Source: Arthrobacter sp. QXT-31 (GTDB lineage: Bacteria; Actinomycetota; Actinomycetes; Actinomycetales; Micrococcaceae). Taken from it: 64,000 nt of DNA. The translations under genes and the position numbers were made by a program. Numbering within the stretch: the stretch's first letter is position 1; every line of letters begins with the position of its first letter. Under the pieces are notes generated by a model, which was given only the letters and a program-made list of their open reading frames with translations, ran no database searches and was not told the origin of the DNA. This document shows, piece after piece, positions 33,779 to 41,810 of this stretch. The stretch lies in contig NZ_CP019304.1 in the NCBI RefSeq assembly GCF_001969265.1, forward strand, positions 3,534,001 to 3,598,000, read 5' to 3'.

Positions 33779-34177
33779 CTACGGGCTCACCGTGTCGCCA
33801 TGCCGGTGGACGACCCTCCATTCGCCGTCCTCGCGCCGGTACACCTGCGTGGCCCGCAGGACATAGCTGCGCGGCTGGCCGTCCACGGAGGCCGAAGTGT
33901 GTTCCAGTCCGGCTGTGTAGGCCATGTCTCCCACGACGTCGTATGCGAGCAGTTCGAAGCGGTACGAGGTGCAATTGGAGAACTGCTTCGCAAGGCCTGC
34001 GAACAGCTCATCCAGTTCCTGCTGCCCGAAGGCGTTGCGCCATGCGCCCAGGACGCTCACGGGTTCGTTGCGGGACCAGATCGCCCGCCGCGGCCCGGCG
34101 TCGCCGTTGTGGATGGCCAGTTCCGCTTCGTACAGCGCCGACCCCACCCAAACCAGAAAATCATCCGAGTCAGACAT
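33779..34177 (-). CDS. NTF2-like (SnoaL-type) protein
   Basis: A 132-residue cone-shaped-fold protein: RAIWSRNEPVSVLGAWRNAFGQQEL near the N-terminus and a closing YVLRATQVYRREDGEWRVVHRHGD are typical of the SnoaL/DUF4440 group. These proteins are enzymes or ligand-binding proteins; no function can be assigned. The first eight codons (MSDSDDFL) and the promoter are a copy of those of the phospholipase-D-like gene at 37725. Confidence 0.82.
   Translation of the reverse strand: MSDSDDFLVWVGSALYEAELAIHNGDAGPRRAIWSRNEPVSVLGAWRNAFGQQELDELFAGLAKQFSNCTSYRFELLAYDVVGDMAYTAGLEHTSASVDGQPRSYVLRATQVYRREDGEWRVVHRHGDTVSP
34084..34089 (-). other. Internal AGTATG match not used as promoter
   Basis: No such promoter is claimed at these coordinates; the promoter of the NTF2-like gene is the hexamer CATACT at 34184-34189 listed separately. 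This stretch is coding sequence. Confidence 0.05.
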
Positions 34178-34221
34178 GTGCCCAGTATGCTCCCGGCTGC
34201 CCGGCCCCGCGAGGGCCGGGG
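34162..34221 (-). repeat. Duplicated promoter/5' end, copy 1
   Basis: Matches 37710-37771 over about 60 bp with a perfect 23-bp core ending in the start codon (GGGAGCATACTGGGCACATG on the minus strand). It covers the promoter and the first codons. Confidence 0.75.
34184..34189 (-). promoter_or_regulatory. -10 hexamer CATACT, 6 nt before ATG 34177
   Basis: Reads CATACT-GGGCAC-ATG on the minus strand (plus-strand AGTATG at 34184-34189). Confidence 0.5.
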
Positions 34222-34318
34222 ACAGCGGCAGCCTGCTTGCCTAGGAGACTGCTGAACTAATCGGCGGTAGTGGGGCGCGTCGGCTGGACTCGTGAGCTGG
34301 GTGGTTAAGACTGGGCTT

Positions 34319-35875
34319 ATGCAGGGACGCGAAGACGCGCAGCGTGGGTATTTGGATGTGGAGGCGCTGGCCGGGGAGTTGTTGGCCCCGGGCAGCGTTT
34401 TCGCTTTTCTGGCCGCGGATCGGGGGCGGCTGTTCCCGGATTCAATGATGGAGGACCTGTTCCCGTCGCACCGGGGCAGGCCATCGGTTCCGGCCCCGGT
34501 GATCGGTTCGGTGCTGGTGCTGCAGGCATTGCTGGGTTTATCTGACCGGGAAACCGCCGAGGCTTTGACTTATGATCTGCGGTGGAAAGCCGCATGCGGG
34601 TACGGGCTCACTGATACGGCGTTTCACCCGAGCACGCTGACGTACTGGCGCAGGCGCTTGGCCGCCTCGAAGAACCCGCACCGGATCATGGAGGCCATCG
34701 CCGAAGTCGTCGCCGAGACCGGGGTGCTGAAGGGGAAGCGCCGGCGGGCGGTGGACTCCACGGTCCTGGACGACGCGGTCGCCAGGCAGGACACCATCAC
34801 GCAGCTGATCGCGGGCATACGCCGTTTTGGCCGTGACGTCCCCGGCGGGCAGGATCTGATCACCACCCAGGCCACCGGGTATGACTACACCCGCACCGGC
34901 AAGCCTGACATCGCGTGGGATGACCGGGACGCAAAGGACGGGCTGATCTCGGCTCTGGTCACCGACGCCATGGCCCTGCTTGCGGCGGTCGATCCCGAGA
35001 CCCTGGATGGCAGGGCCGCTGATGCGTACGCGCTGTTGGCCCTTGTCGCCGGGCAGGACGTGGAGCCAGCCGAGGATTCGGACGGGACGGACGGGCGGTG
35101 GAGGATCGCCCGGAAAGTCGCCCCGGACCGGATGATCTCCACCGTGGACCCGGACACCCGGCATGCGCATAAGACCCGGGAAGACCGCCGGGATGGCTAC
35201 AAGGCCCACATCGTGATCGAACCGGACACCGGACTGGTGACCGCCGCGGCGCTCACCAAGGCCGCGGGCGAGGGTGCCACCGATGCCGAAGCCGGGGCCA
35301 TGCTTTTGGAGCTGGACCAGACGATCACCACCGGCGTGCAGGTGCTGGCGGACTCGGCCTATGGAACCGGAGAACTGCTCAGGACCCTGGCCGCGGCCGG
35401 GCATACCGCCTTGATCAAGCCCAAGCCCCTGGCCCGGGCGATCGAGGGCGGATTCACGATTGATGACTTTACCTACGACCATCAGGCCGGAACGCTGACT
35501 TGCCCTAACGGGCTGGTGCGCGCGATCACCGCTAAGGGATATGTCACGTTCGGCGCAGGCTGCACCGGTTGCCCGCTGAAGTCCCGCTGCACGACCGCAG
35601 CCCGGGGCCGGAAAATTGAGCTGCATCCCGAGCACGCCCTGATGCGCGAGCACCGCACCGCAGCTCAAGAAAACAGCTTCCAGGCCGACTACACGCGTCA
35701 CCGGCCCATGGTCGAACGCTCCATCGCGTGGCTCGTGAAAGACAACCGGCGCCTGCGCTACCGCGGAACCACGAAGAACCAAGCCTGGTGGCAATTGCGC
35801 ATCGCCGCAGTGAACCTCAAACGCCTCCTGAAGCTCGGGCTCACCAGCGAACAGGGATCCTGGGCCATCGCCTGA
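34319..35875 (+). CDS. IS1182-family transposase
   Basis: A 518-residue DDE transposase (DUF772 N-terminus plus DDE_Tnp_1_6). MQGREDAQRGYLDVEALAG and GSVFAFLAADRGRLFPDSMMEDLFPSHRGRPSVPAPVIGSVLVLQ are family signatures. Candidate catalytic acids lie in VDSTVLDD, LADSAYGTGE and ERSIAWLVKDNRRLRYRG; CTGCPLKSRC is the Cys cluster before the last acidic residue. ATG 34319 is taken in place of GTG 34292 because it begins the conserved N-terminus. No frameshift or stop: the element may still be active. Confidence 0.92.
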   Translation: MQGREDAQRGYLDVEALAGELLAPGSVFAFLAADRGRLFPDSMMEDLFPSHRGRPSVPAPVIGSVLVLQALLGLSDRETAEALTYDLRWKAACGYGLTDTAFHPSTLTYWRRRLAASKNPHRIMEAIAEVVAETGVLKGKRRRAVDSTVLDDAVARQDTITQLIAGIRRFGRDVPGGQDLITTQATGYDYTRTGKPDIAWDDRDAKDGLISALVTDAMALLAAVDPETLDGRAADAYALLALVAGQDVEPAEDSDGTDGRWRIARKVAPDRMISTVDPDTRHAHKTREDRRDGYKAHIVIEPDTGLVTAAALTKAAGEGATDAEAGAMLLELDQTITTGVQVLADSAYGTGELLRTLAAAGHTALIKPKPLARAIEGGFTIDDFTYDHQAGTLTCPNGLVRAITAKGYVTFGAGCTGCPLKSRCTTAARGRKIELHPEHALMREHRTAAQENSFQADYTRHRPMVERSIAWLVKDNRRLRYRGTTKNQAWWQLRIAAVNLKRLLKLGLTSEQGSWAIA

Positions 35876-35880
35876 AACCC

Positions 35881-35907
35881 GAAGCCAGAAGCCAGAAGCC
35901 AGAAGCA
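35881..35907 (+). repeat. 7-bp short tandem repeat
   Basis: GAAGCCA repeated three times and then degenerating, just after the transposase stop. Confidence 0.7.
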
Positions 35908-36011
35908 GGCCTCTCACGCCGGGCCGCAGACAACCCACCCACCCGATCAACAGGCGCCAAAGCCCGAAACCACCTAAAACGACCCAGTCCCGAAAACCCA
36001 GACAAGTGACA

Positions 36012-36053
36012 AAGGGCTGGCCCGGAACACATGAACGCCCCGGACCAGCCCTT
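36012..36053 (+). terminator. Hairpin at the right end of the insertion sequence
   Basis: AAGGGCTGGCCCGG (36012-36025) pairs with 36040-36053 at 13 of 14 positions. Confidence 0.7.
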
Positions 36054-36078
36054 CAAAAGCAATTAGTTCAGCAGTCTC

Positions 36079-37725
36079 CTAGAACGGGGTGCCGTGCATC
36101 CGGCGGGGGCGGCCGTCCGGGTCTACCACGAGGCGGTTGGCAGCCTCCGCCCAGAGACGGTGAATAGGCCGCACGGGTTCTGTGGTGTGGTGGCGCACAT
36201 GTCCCTTGGGGCGCGGCGAGCGGCGGCCGCCCCTGTGCCACTGGTCCAGAGCATCGGCGGCGGCGTTCCAGAGTTTGAGCCCAGCCGCCGGGTCCTGGAG
36301 CTGAGGGTCATTCTCGTCCAGGCCGAGGTGTTCGGCCCAGAGCTGGAGCCGCAGCCCGTAGGGCAGCGGGCGGGAGGTCCCGGTGTCCGTCTCCGCGCCG
36401 GCCGGTTCCCTGCGGGTGGCGCTGGTGTCGATCACGGCGCAGGTGAGTTCGCTGTCGGTGGTCCAGGACCGGCGGTTGAAGTTGTCCGATCCGCAGGTCA
36501 ACCACACGTCGTCGATGATGCAGATCTTGGCATGGACATAGATCGGAGTTCCGGCCGTGTTTTCCAGGTCAAACACTCCAACTCTGTCGGGTGCAGCCTG
36601 GCGCATCCTGTTGATGGCACGCATCTGCCCGAGCCGCTTGGGGGGCCCTCCGAGAATGCCGTCGGAGTCCGGGTAGCGGGGAACGACGGCGATCACGTTC
36701 AGCCCGTGGTTATGTTCAAGCGCCGCTGCGATTCCGGCTGCGACCTCTTCGGACCAGAGGTACTGGTCCTCGATGTAGATCAGTGAGCGGGCCTGGGCGA
36801 AGGCTTTCGTGTAGGCCCGGGCAACGCTCCGCTCACCACTGGGTGCGAACGGGAACGGCGGATGCTTCATGCCGTAGGTGCGCAGCAGCTGCACGGCGTG
36901 GGGTCCCGCAGGTGGTGGCGGCGGCGCAGTCTCTGGCAGCGGTTCGGGGTGCCGGGGCATGTCGGCCAGGCGTTGCAGCAGCATCCGGTAAGGCGTGCGA
37001 CGGTCCAGGGGATGGGGGTCATTCCACCGTTCGGCGAACAGTTCCAGCACATCGGCCACTACCGGGCCATGCAGTTCGAGTGCGGCGTCATGCCACGGTG
37101 GCTGTTTCCCGTACCGGGAATCCATGGTCAACGCCTGCGGGTCGCCCCGGTGTTCGGCATCGTCCCGGTCAATCCCGCCCACGAACGCGACGTCCAGCGC
37201 GGGGTCGTCGCGCCGGCGGATGACCACCAGTTTCTGGTGATGGCAGCCGAAGAGTCGCACACGCTGATCCAGCAGCACCTCCCCGCCGGCGTCGTTGATC
37301 CGGCGGCTGAGGAGCTCGTTGGACCGCCAACTCATCGGGGCCTTCACGCGCTCGCCGTGGGATCGCCAGATCAGGCCGCGCACTTCCACGCCCGCTTTGG
37401 CCAGCCGCGCCAGCAACTCGCCAATAGCCGCTCCGTCAGCGGTCAGCCGCTCGTCGGAATCGCCGCGCCAGTCGGTGAACCACACACGGTCTCCCGGCTT
37501 CAGGGCCGACAGCTCCTCATGCAGCCGGGCGAAGTAGGTTGCCCCGTCAATCAGTGGCCGCACGAGGTTGCCCTCCGACCAGGACAGCGATCCGGAGCCG
37601 CCCGCGTGTACGTCGGTGGCTGCATTCTCCCGCTCATCGCCGCTGAGGAACCATGCAGCAGGACTACTGTCCACCCGATGTTCCCCGGTCCCTCCCAAGG
37701 CGAGGAAATCGTCAGCGTCAGCCAT
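36079..37725 (-). CDS. Phospholipase-D-like (HKD) protein
   Basis: A 548-residue protein with two HKD half-sites. The second is canonical, HAKICIID at 398-405, followed by GSDNFNRRSW. The first, HQKLVVIR at 163-170, lacks the Asp at the usual position, with acids only at 173-174, though GGIDRDD follows as normal. FTDWRGDSDERL near 83 and IYIEDQYLWSEEV near 316 are shared with bacterial PLD and cardiolipin-synthase-like proteins. No signal peptide or membrane segment. Substrate unknown; phosphatidyl transfer or hydrolysis is expected. The stop codon touches the insertion sequence. Confidence 0.87.
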   Translation of the reverse strand: MADADDFLALGGTGEHRVDSSPAAWFLSGDERENAATDVHAGGSGSLSWSEGNLVRPLIDGATYFARLHEELSALKPGDRVWFTDWRGDSDERLTADGAAIGELLARLAKAGVEVRGLIWRSHGERVKAPMSWRSNELLSRRINDAGGEVLLDQRVRLFGCHHQKLVVIRRRDDPALDVAFVGGIDRDDAEHRGDPQALTMDSRYGKQPPWHDAALELHGPVVADVLELFAERWNDPHPLDRRTPYRMLLQRLADMPRHPEPLPETAPPPPPAGPHAVQLLRTYGMKHPPFPFAPSGERSVARAYTKAFAQARSLIYIEDQYLWSEEVAAGIAAALEHNHGLNVIAVVPRYPDSDGILGGPPKRLGQMRAINRMRQAAPDRVGVFDLENTAGTPIYVHAKICIIDDVWLTCGSDNFNRRSWTTDSELTCAVIDTSATRREPAGAETDTGTSRPLPYGLRLQLWAEHLGLDENDPQLQDPAAGLKLWNAAADALDQWHRGGRRSPRPKGHVRHHTTEPVRPIHRLWAEAANRLVVDPDGRPRRMHGTPF

Positions 37726-37771
37726 GTGCCCAGTATGCTCCCGGCCGTGCGGCCACGGCGAGGGCTAAAGC
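37710..37771 (-). repeat. Duplicated promoter/5' end, copy 2
   Basis: Counterpart of 34162-34221. Both genes begin M-S/A-D-S/A-D-D-F-L and share the 23-bp core around the start codon. Confidence 0.75.
37732..37737 (-). promoter_or_regulatory. -10 hexamer CATACT, 6 nt before ATG 37725
   Basis: Identical to the NTF2-like gene's site, including the spacer GGGCAC. Confidence 0.5.
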
Positions 37772-37780
37772 CGTTCGGGA

Positions 37781-39001
37781 TCAGCGGAACGCCGGGAGCC
37801 CCGTGATGTGCTGGCCGAGGATCAGCGTGTGCACCTCGTCCGTCCCTTCGTAGGTGCGCACCGACTCGAGGTTGGCGGCGTGCCGCAGGGGCGGATAATC
37901 CAGCGTGATGCCGTTGCCGCCTAGGATGGTCCGTGCTTCCCGCGCCACCTTGATGGCCTCGCGGACGTTGTTCAGCTTGGCCAGCGAAATCTGTTCGGGC
38001 CGGAGGTGGCCGGAGTCCTTGAGCCGGCCCAGGTGCAGGGCGAGCATGGTGCCTTTCTGCACCTCGAGCAGCATGTTCACGAGCTTCTCCTGCGTCAGCT
38101 GGTGGCCGGCCAGCGGCTTGCCGAACTGCTGGCGGTCCAGCGAATACCGCAGCGCCGCCTCATAGGAGTCGCGGGCCGCGCCCATGGCCCCCCAGGCGAT
38201 GCCGTACCGTGCCTCGTTGAGGCAGCTGAACGGACCGCCCAACCCCAGCGCGCCCGGCAGCAGTGCCTCCGGACCCAGCCGCACGCCGTCGAACGTCACA
38301 TCGCACTGGATGGACGCGCGCATGGACAGCTTGCGCCCGATCGGAGCGGCGGTAACGCCCGCCGTGCCGGCGGGCACGAGGAAGCCGCGGACGCCGTCGT
38401 CGGTCCTTGCCCAGACCACCAGAACATCGGCAACCGACGCGAGCCCGATCCAGCGCTTGGCGCCATCCAGGACCCAGCCGGCATCCTCGCCGGTTCCGTC
38501 CTGCCGCGCGACGGTGGCCATCGACGACGGGTCCGACCCCGCCGTCGGCTCCGTCAGCGCAAAGCAGCCGATCACCTCGCCCGCGGCCATCCGGGGGAGC
38601 CACTCCTGTTTCTGGTCCTCCGAGCCCCATTTGTGGATGGCGGTCATGGCCAGGGAACCCTGGACCGAGACGAACGTGCGGATTCCGGAATCGCCGGCCT
38701 CGAGCTCCATGGCGGCCAGGCCGTACTCGACGGCGGACCGGCCGGGGCAGCCGTAGCCCTCCAGGTGCATGCCCAGGACGCCCAGCTCGCCGAGCTGCGC
38801 GGGCAGGTGCATCGGGAAGACGCCCTGCTCGTACCAGTCGGCGATGTCGGGACGGATCTGCTGGTCGGTGAAGTCGCGGATCCGCTGCCGGAGGGCCAGC
38901 TCATCGGGGGTCAGCAGGGAATCGAGGGCCAGGACATCCGAGGGGTCCGGGAGGCCGTACTCGGCCGAGGCTTCCGCTGCATCAAGGGCGTCGTTGCTCA
39001 T
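37781..39001 (-). CDS. Acyl-CoA dehydrogenase, glutaryl-CoA-dehydrogenase-like
   Basis: A 406-residue flavoprotein that introduces an alpha,beta double bond into acyl-CoA. CFALTEPTAGSDPSSM binds the flavin, and ARTILGGNGITLDYPPLRHAANLESVRTYEGTDEVHTLILGQHITG is the C-terminal block typical of GcdH, with the catalytic Glu in YEGTDEVH. Glutaryl-CoA oxidation is the best guess; other short-chain acyl-CoAs remain possible. TAGGAT six bases before the ATG gives it its own promoter, separate from the permease gene upstream. Confidence 0.87.
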   Translation of the reverse strand: MSNDALDAAEASAEYGLPDPSDVLALDSLLTPDELALRQRIRDFTDQQIRPDIADWYEQGVFPMHLPAQLGELGVLGMHLEGYGCPGRSAVEYGLAAMELEAGDSGIRTFVSVQGSLAMTAIHKWGSEDQKQEWLPRMAAGEVIGCFALTEPTAGSDPSSMATVARQDGTGEDAGWVLDGAKRWIGLASVADVLVVWARTDDGVRGFLVPAGTAGVTAAPIGRKLSMRASIQCDVTFDGVRLGPEALLPGALGLGGPFSCLNEARYGIAWGAMGAARDSYEAALRYSLDRQQFGKPLAGHQLTQEKLVNMLLEVQKGTMLALHLGRLKDSGHLRPEQISLAKLNNVREAIKVAREARTILGGNGITLDYPPLRHAANLESVRTYEGTDEVHTLILGQHITGLPAFR

Positions 39002-39007
39002 GCCAGC

Positions 39008-39013
39008 ATCCTA
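39008..39013 (-). promoter_or_regulatory. -10 hexamer TAGGAT, 6 nt before ATG 39001
   Basis: Reads TAGGAT-GCTGGC-ATG on the minus strand. Confidence 0.55.
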
Positions 39014-39050
39014 CGTGGCCCGGGATGCCGTCCTGGGTCAGATGCCGGGC

Positions 39051-40574
39051 CTACCGACCCGCCGGAACCTGCCTCCCGCCCAGGAAGTACCCGCGGGTCG
39101 ACGGCAGGAACCGGCAGACCGCGGCGAGCACCACGCCGAGGGCCAGCAGCACCACGCCGCTGACAAAGGCCCCGCCGACGCCGAAGATCTCCGTGTCCCC
39201 ATATGCCGGATCCCACATCTGCGCCGCCGAGACGAAGAACGCCGCGGTCAGCAGCAGCGCCCCCAGCAGGGGGAGGATGCCCCGGAACCACAGGTTGCGG
39301 CCGGACGTCCGCAGGGTGTCCCGGAAATACCAGGCGCAGGCGAAGCCGGTGAGGGCATAGTAGAACGCGATGAACAGGCTGATGGAGCTGATGGAATCGG
39401 AGAGCAGGTTCTCGCTGAGGAAGCTCATGGCCACGTAGTACACGACCGCGGCGGCGCCCATTACCTGCGTGGAGAAGCCGGGGGTCTGATTGCGCTCGTG
39501 GACCTCGCCGAACTTTGGCGGCAGGGCTCCGTGCACACCCATGGACAGGGTGCCGCGGGCGGTGGGCAGGATGGTGGTCTGGGTGGAGGACAGCACCGAG
39601 GCCAGCACCGCCACCACAATCAGCCAGCCCCACGGACCCAGCACCACGTCCTTCATCGCCAGGAACACGTCGTCCTGGTTCTCGGCGTTGGCCAGTCCGA
39701 TTCCCTCTGTTCCCACCGAGGCGTACATCATCACCAGCAGCGCCACCGAGACATAGATGGCCACCAGCACGAACGCCGAGATGACCGCCCCGCGGCCCGG
39801 GGTGGTGGCCGGGTTTTCGGTTTCCTCGTTCACCGCCAGGCAGGTGTCCCAGCCCCAATAGATGAACAGGGCCAGCAGGATGCCGTGGACCACCGCGCCG
39901 GGATCGGCGAACGCCCCGGCCGGGTTGAACCACTCGACGTCGAACGTCTGGCCGGCCGGAGCCTCTCCGGTCAGGCCGGCGATCCGGACGATGATCGCCA
40001 CGGCGAAGATGCCCAGCGAGATGTACTGGATGTAGGTCAGGGTCCGCTGGACGTGCTCACCCAGCCGGATCCCGCGGTAGTTCACGAGGGTCATGAAGGC
40101 GATGAATACGACGCCGGTGGCCGTCACCACGGCCTTGTTCCCCGCCAGAGACCCGTCGCCGATGAGGAGCCAGAGGTACTGGCCCGCCACCTGCGCCAGG
40201 TTGGCCAGAACCACGACGCCGGCCAGGGCCACCCCCCAGCCGCCCAGCCATCCGGCCCAGGGGCCGAAAGAGCGGCGGGCCCAGATGAAGGTGGTGCCGC
40301 AGTCCGGCATGGCGCTGTTGAGCTCCCGGAAGGCGTAGGCGATGAACAGGACGGGAATGAAGCCCAGGACCAGGATCAGCGGGGTGTAGTTCCCGTTGAC
40401 GGCCACGATCAGTCCCAGCGTCGCGGCCAGCGAGTACACCGGGGCGGTGGAGGCCAGGCCCAGCATCACGGAGTCGCCAAGGTCCAGGATCCCGGCCCTC
40501 AGACCCTTGCCGGGAACGGCACCGCCCTGCTGGCCCCCGGCGCCGCCGGCCGCCGTCGTCGTTCTGGTTCTCAT
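39051..40574 (-). CDS. APC-family amino-acid/amine permease
   Basis: A 507-residue membrane transporter with about 12-14 hydrophobic segments. LGLASTAPVYSLAATLG in the first helix, PDCGTTFIWARRSFGPWAGWLGGWG in helix 3, and IYWGWDTCLAVNEETENP in helix 8 place it in the APC superfamily near polyamine and GABA-like permeases. ATG 40574 has AGGAA upstream and lies 13 bases after the amidoligase gene, so it is the last gene of a three-gene operon. Supplying or clearing the amine substrate of the amidoligase is an inference from that order. Confidence 0.87.
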   Translation of the reverse strand: MRTRTTTAAGGAGGQQGGAVPGKGLRAGILDLGDSVMLGLASTAPVYSLAATLGLIVAVNGNYTPLILVLGFIPVLFIAYAFRELNSAMPDCGTTFIWARRSFGPWAGWLGGWGVALAGVVVLANLAQVAGQYLWLLIGDGSLAGNKAVVTATGVVFIAFMTLVNYRGIRLGEHVQRTLTYIQYISLGIFAVAIIVRIAGLTGEAPAGQTFDVEWFNPAGAFADPGAVVHGILLALFIYWGWDTCLAVNEETENPATTPGRGAVISAFVLVAIYVSVALLVMMYASVGTEGIGLANAENQDDVFLAMKDVVLGPWGWLIVVAVLASVLSSTQTTILPTARGTLSMGVHGALPPKFGEVHERNQTPGFSTQVMGAAAVVYYVAMSFLSENLLSDSISSISLFIAFYYALTGFACAWYFRDTLRTSGRNLWFRGILPLLGALLLTAAFFVSAAQMWDPAYGDTEIFGVGGAFVSGVVLLALGVVLAAVCRFLPSTRGYFLGGRQVPAGR

Positions 40575-40587
40575 TTGGTTCCTGTTT

Positions 40588-41808
40588 TCATAGCGCAATA
40601 CCTGCCTTGTTTGCGGTGGCCTGGGCCGCCTGGACACTCAGGGGCGCCGGCGCGTCAATGGTGTTCGGGACGAAGCGGCAGAAATAGTCGGTGACCGGAC
40701 CGTCGGACTCGCGGATGCCGCAGCCCACCGACTCGCCGTCCACCACCCACAGACCCAGCACCGGGTGGTTGCCGTCGAAGTCGGGGAGGGAGTGGTACTG
40801 CTGGTAGCACCAGCCCTCGCGGCCGTAACCGCCGGGCTTCTCCAGGCGGATGCCCTCTGCGTGGATCCGGATGTTGTCGCCCTCCCGGCCGTGGAGCGGC
40901 TTGGCCACCCACTCCCGCAGCGGACCCGGATCGCCGAGGTAGGCGGGCAGCAGGTTCGGATGGTCGGGGTAGAGGTGCCACAGTGCCGCCAGGAGCGCCT
41001 TGTTGGACAGCAGCATCTTCCACGCCGGCTCCACCCAGCGGGGATTGTGCGCCCGCTGCAGCAGGCGGTGGCCGAACGGCTCCTTCATCATCAGCTCCCA
41101 CGGATAGAGCTTGAAGATGGTGCTGATCATGAAGTTGTCCAGGTCCACGAAGCGGTTCAGGTTCGGGTCCCAGCCGATGTCGGACATGTTGATGCCGATG
41201 GTGGTCCACCCCGCCTGGCCGGCGACGTCCCGCATGTAGGCCGCCGTCATCCAGTCCTCGCCCGATTCCTCCGCCTCGGAGTGGGCCACGTGCAGGGTGC
41301 TCATCCCGGTGCGGTACTGCAGCTTCTTCCACTGCCGGATCAGTGCCTCGTGGATCCCGTTCCACTGGTCCTTCTCCGGGAAGACGTCCTGCAGCCAGAA
41401 CCACTGGGCCACGGCCGCCTCGATGAGGCCTGTGGGCGTGTCCGCGTTGTACTCGAGCATCTTGGCGGCGCCGCCCTGGCCGTCATAGATGAAGTCGAAG
41501 CGGCCGTAGATATCCATGTCCCCGGCCTGCAGCGACTCGGCAGCGAGTTCGAGCGCCTGCGGTCCGATGCCGATGGGGCCCATGGCGCCGGTGGCCAGGA
41601 ACTTGGCGGCCTCGATGCACATCCTGTGCATGTCCTCGGCCGTGACCTCCAGCGCTTCCACCTCGTCCATGGTGAATTCGTAGTAGGCGGCCTCGTTCCA
41701 GTACTCAATGGTCTTGCCGCCGGGCAGCGTGGTGGTGGAGAACACCAGGCCCTGTTCCTCAATTTTCTGCTTCCAGTCCGGCCTGGGTTCCGAGAGTAGC
41801 CGCTTCAC
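40588..41808 (-). CDS. Glutathionylspermidine-synthase-like ATP-grasp amidoligase (YgiC-type)
   Basis: A 406-residue enzyme equivalent to the synthetase half of glutathionylspermidine synthase (PF03738), without the amidase half, as in E. coli YgiC. YGRFDFIYDGQGGAAKMLEYNADTPTGLIEAA, AGWTTIGINMSDIGWDPNLNRFVDLDN and KPLHGREGDNIRI are conserved ATP/Mg-binding blocks. Family chemistry: ATP-dependent amide bond formation between a carboxylate and an amine. GTG 41808 is chosen because GGGAGG lies nine bases upstream and family homology starts there; the upstream gene ends two bases before. Actinobacteria lack glutathione, so the acceptor must be something else. Confidence 0.87.
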   Translation of the reverse strand: MKRLLSEPRPDWKQKIEEQGLVFSTTTLPGGKTIEYWNEAAYYEFTMDEVEALEVTAEDMHRMCIEAAKFLATGAMGPIGIGPQALELAAESLQAGDMDIYGRFDFIYDGQGGAAKMLEYNADTPTGLIEAAVAQWFWLQDVFPEKDQWNGIHEALIRQWKKLQYRTGMSTLHVAHSEAEESGEDWMTAAYMRDVAGQAGWTTIGINMSDIGWDPNLNRFVDLDNFMISTIFKLYPWELMMKEPFGHRLLQRAHNPRWVEPAWKMLLSNKALLAALWHLYPDHPNLLPAYLGDPGPLREWVAKPLHGREGDNIRIHAEGIRLEKPGGYGREGWCYQQYHSLPDFDGNHPVLGLWVVDGESVGCGIRESDGPVTDYFCRFVPNTIDAPAPLSVQAAQATANKAGIAL

Positions 41809-41810
41809 GC

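Larger units (their letters stand above)
34245..36078 (+). mobile_element. Complete IS1182-family insertion sequence
   Basis: A 1834-bp element bounded by perfect 17-bp terminal inverted repeats (GAGACTGCTGAACTAAT at 34245-34261, complement at 36062-36078). CTAG flanks each side (34241-34244 and 36079-36082), a likely 4-bp target duplication. It holds one intact transposase and its own terminator. The right CTAG contains the stop codon of the phospholipase-D-like gene, so the insertion landed exactly at that gene's end without breaking it. Confidence 0.92.

Noticed and set aside
34084..34089. Promoter of the NTF2-like gene at these coordinates
   Set aside because: A coordinate slip during analysis: the hexamer is at 34184-34189; 34084-34089 is coding sequence.
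35881..35907. Short GAAGCCA array as a regulatory repeat
   Set aside because: Only about 27 bp within the insertion sequence's non-coding tail; most likely slippage.
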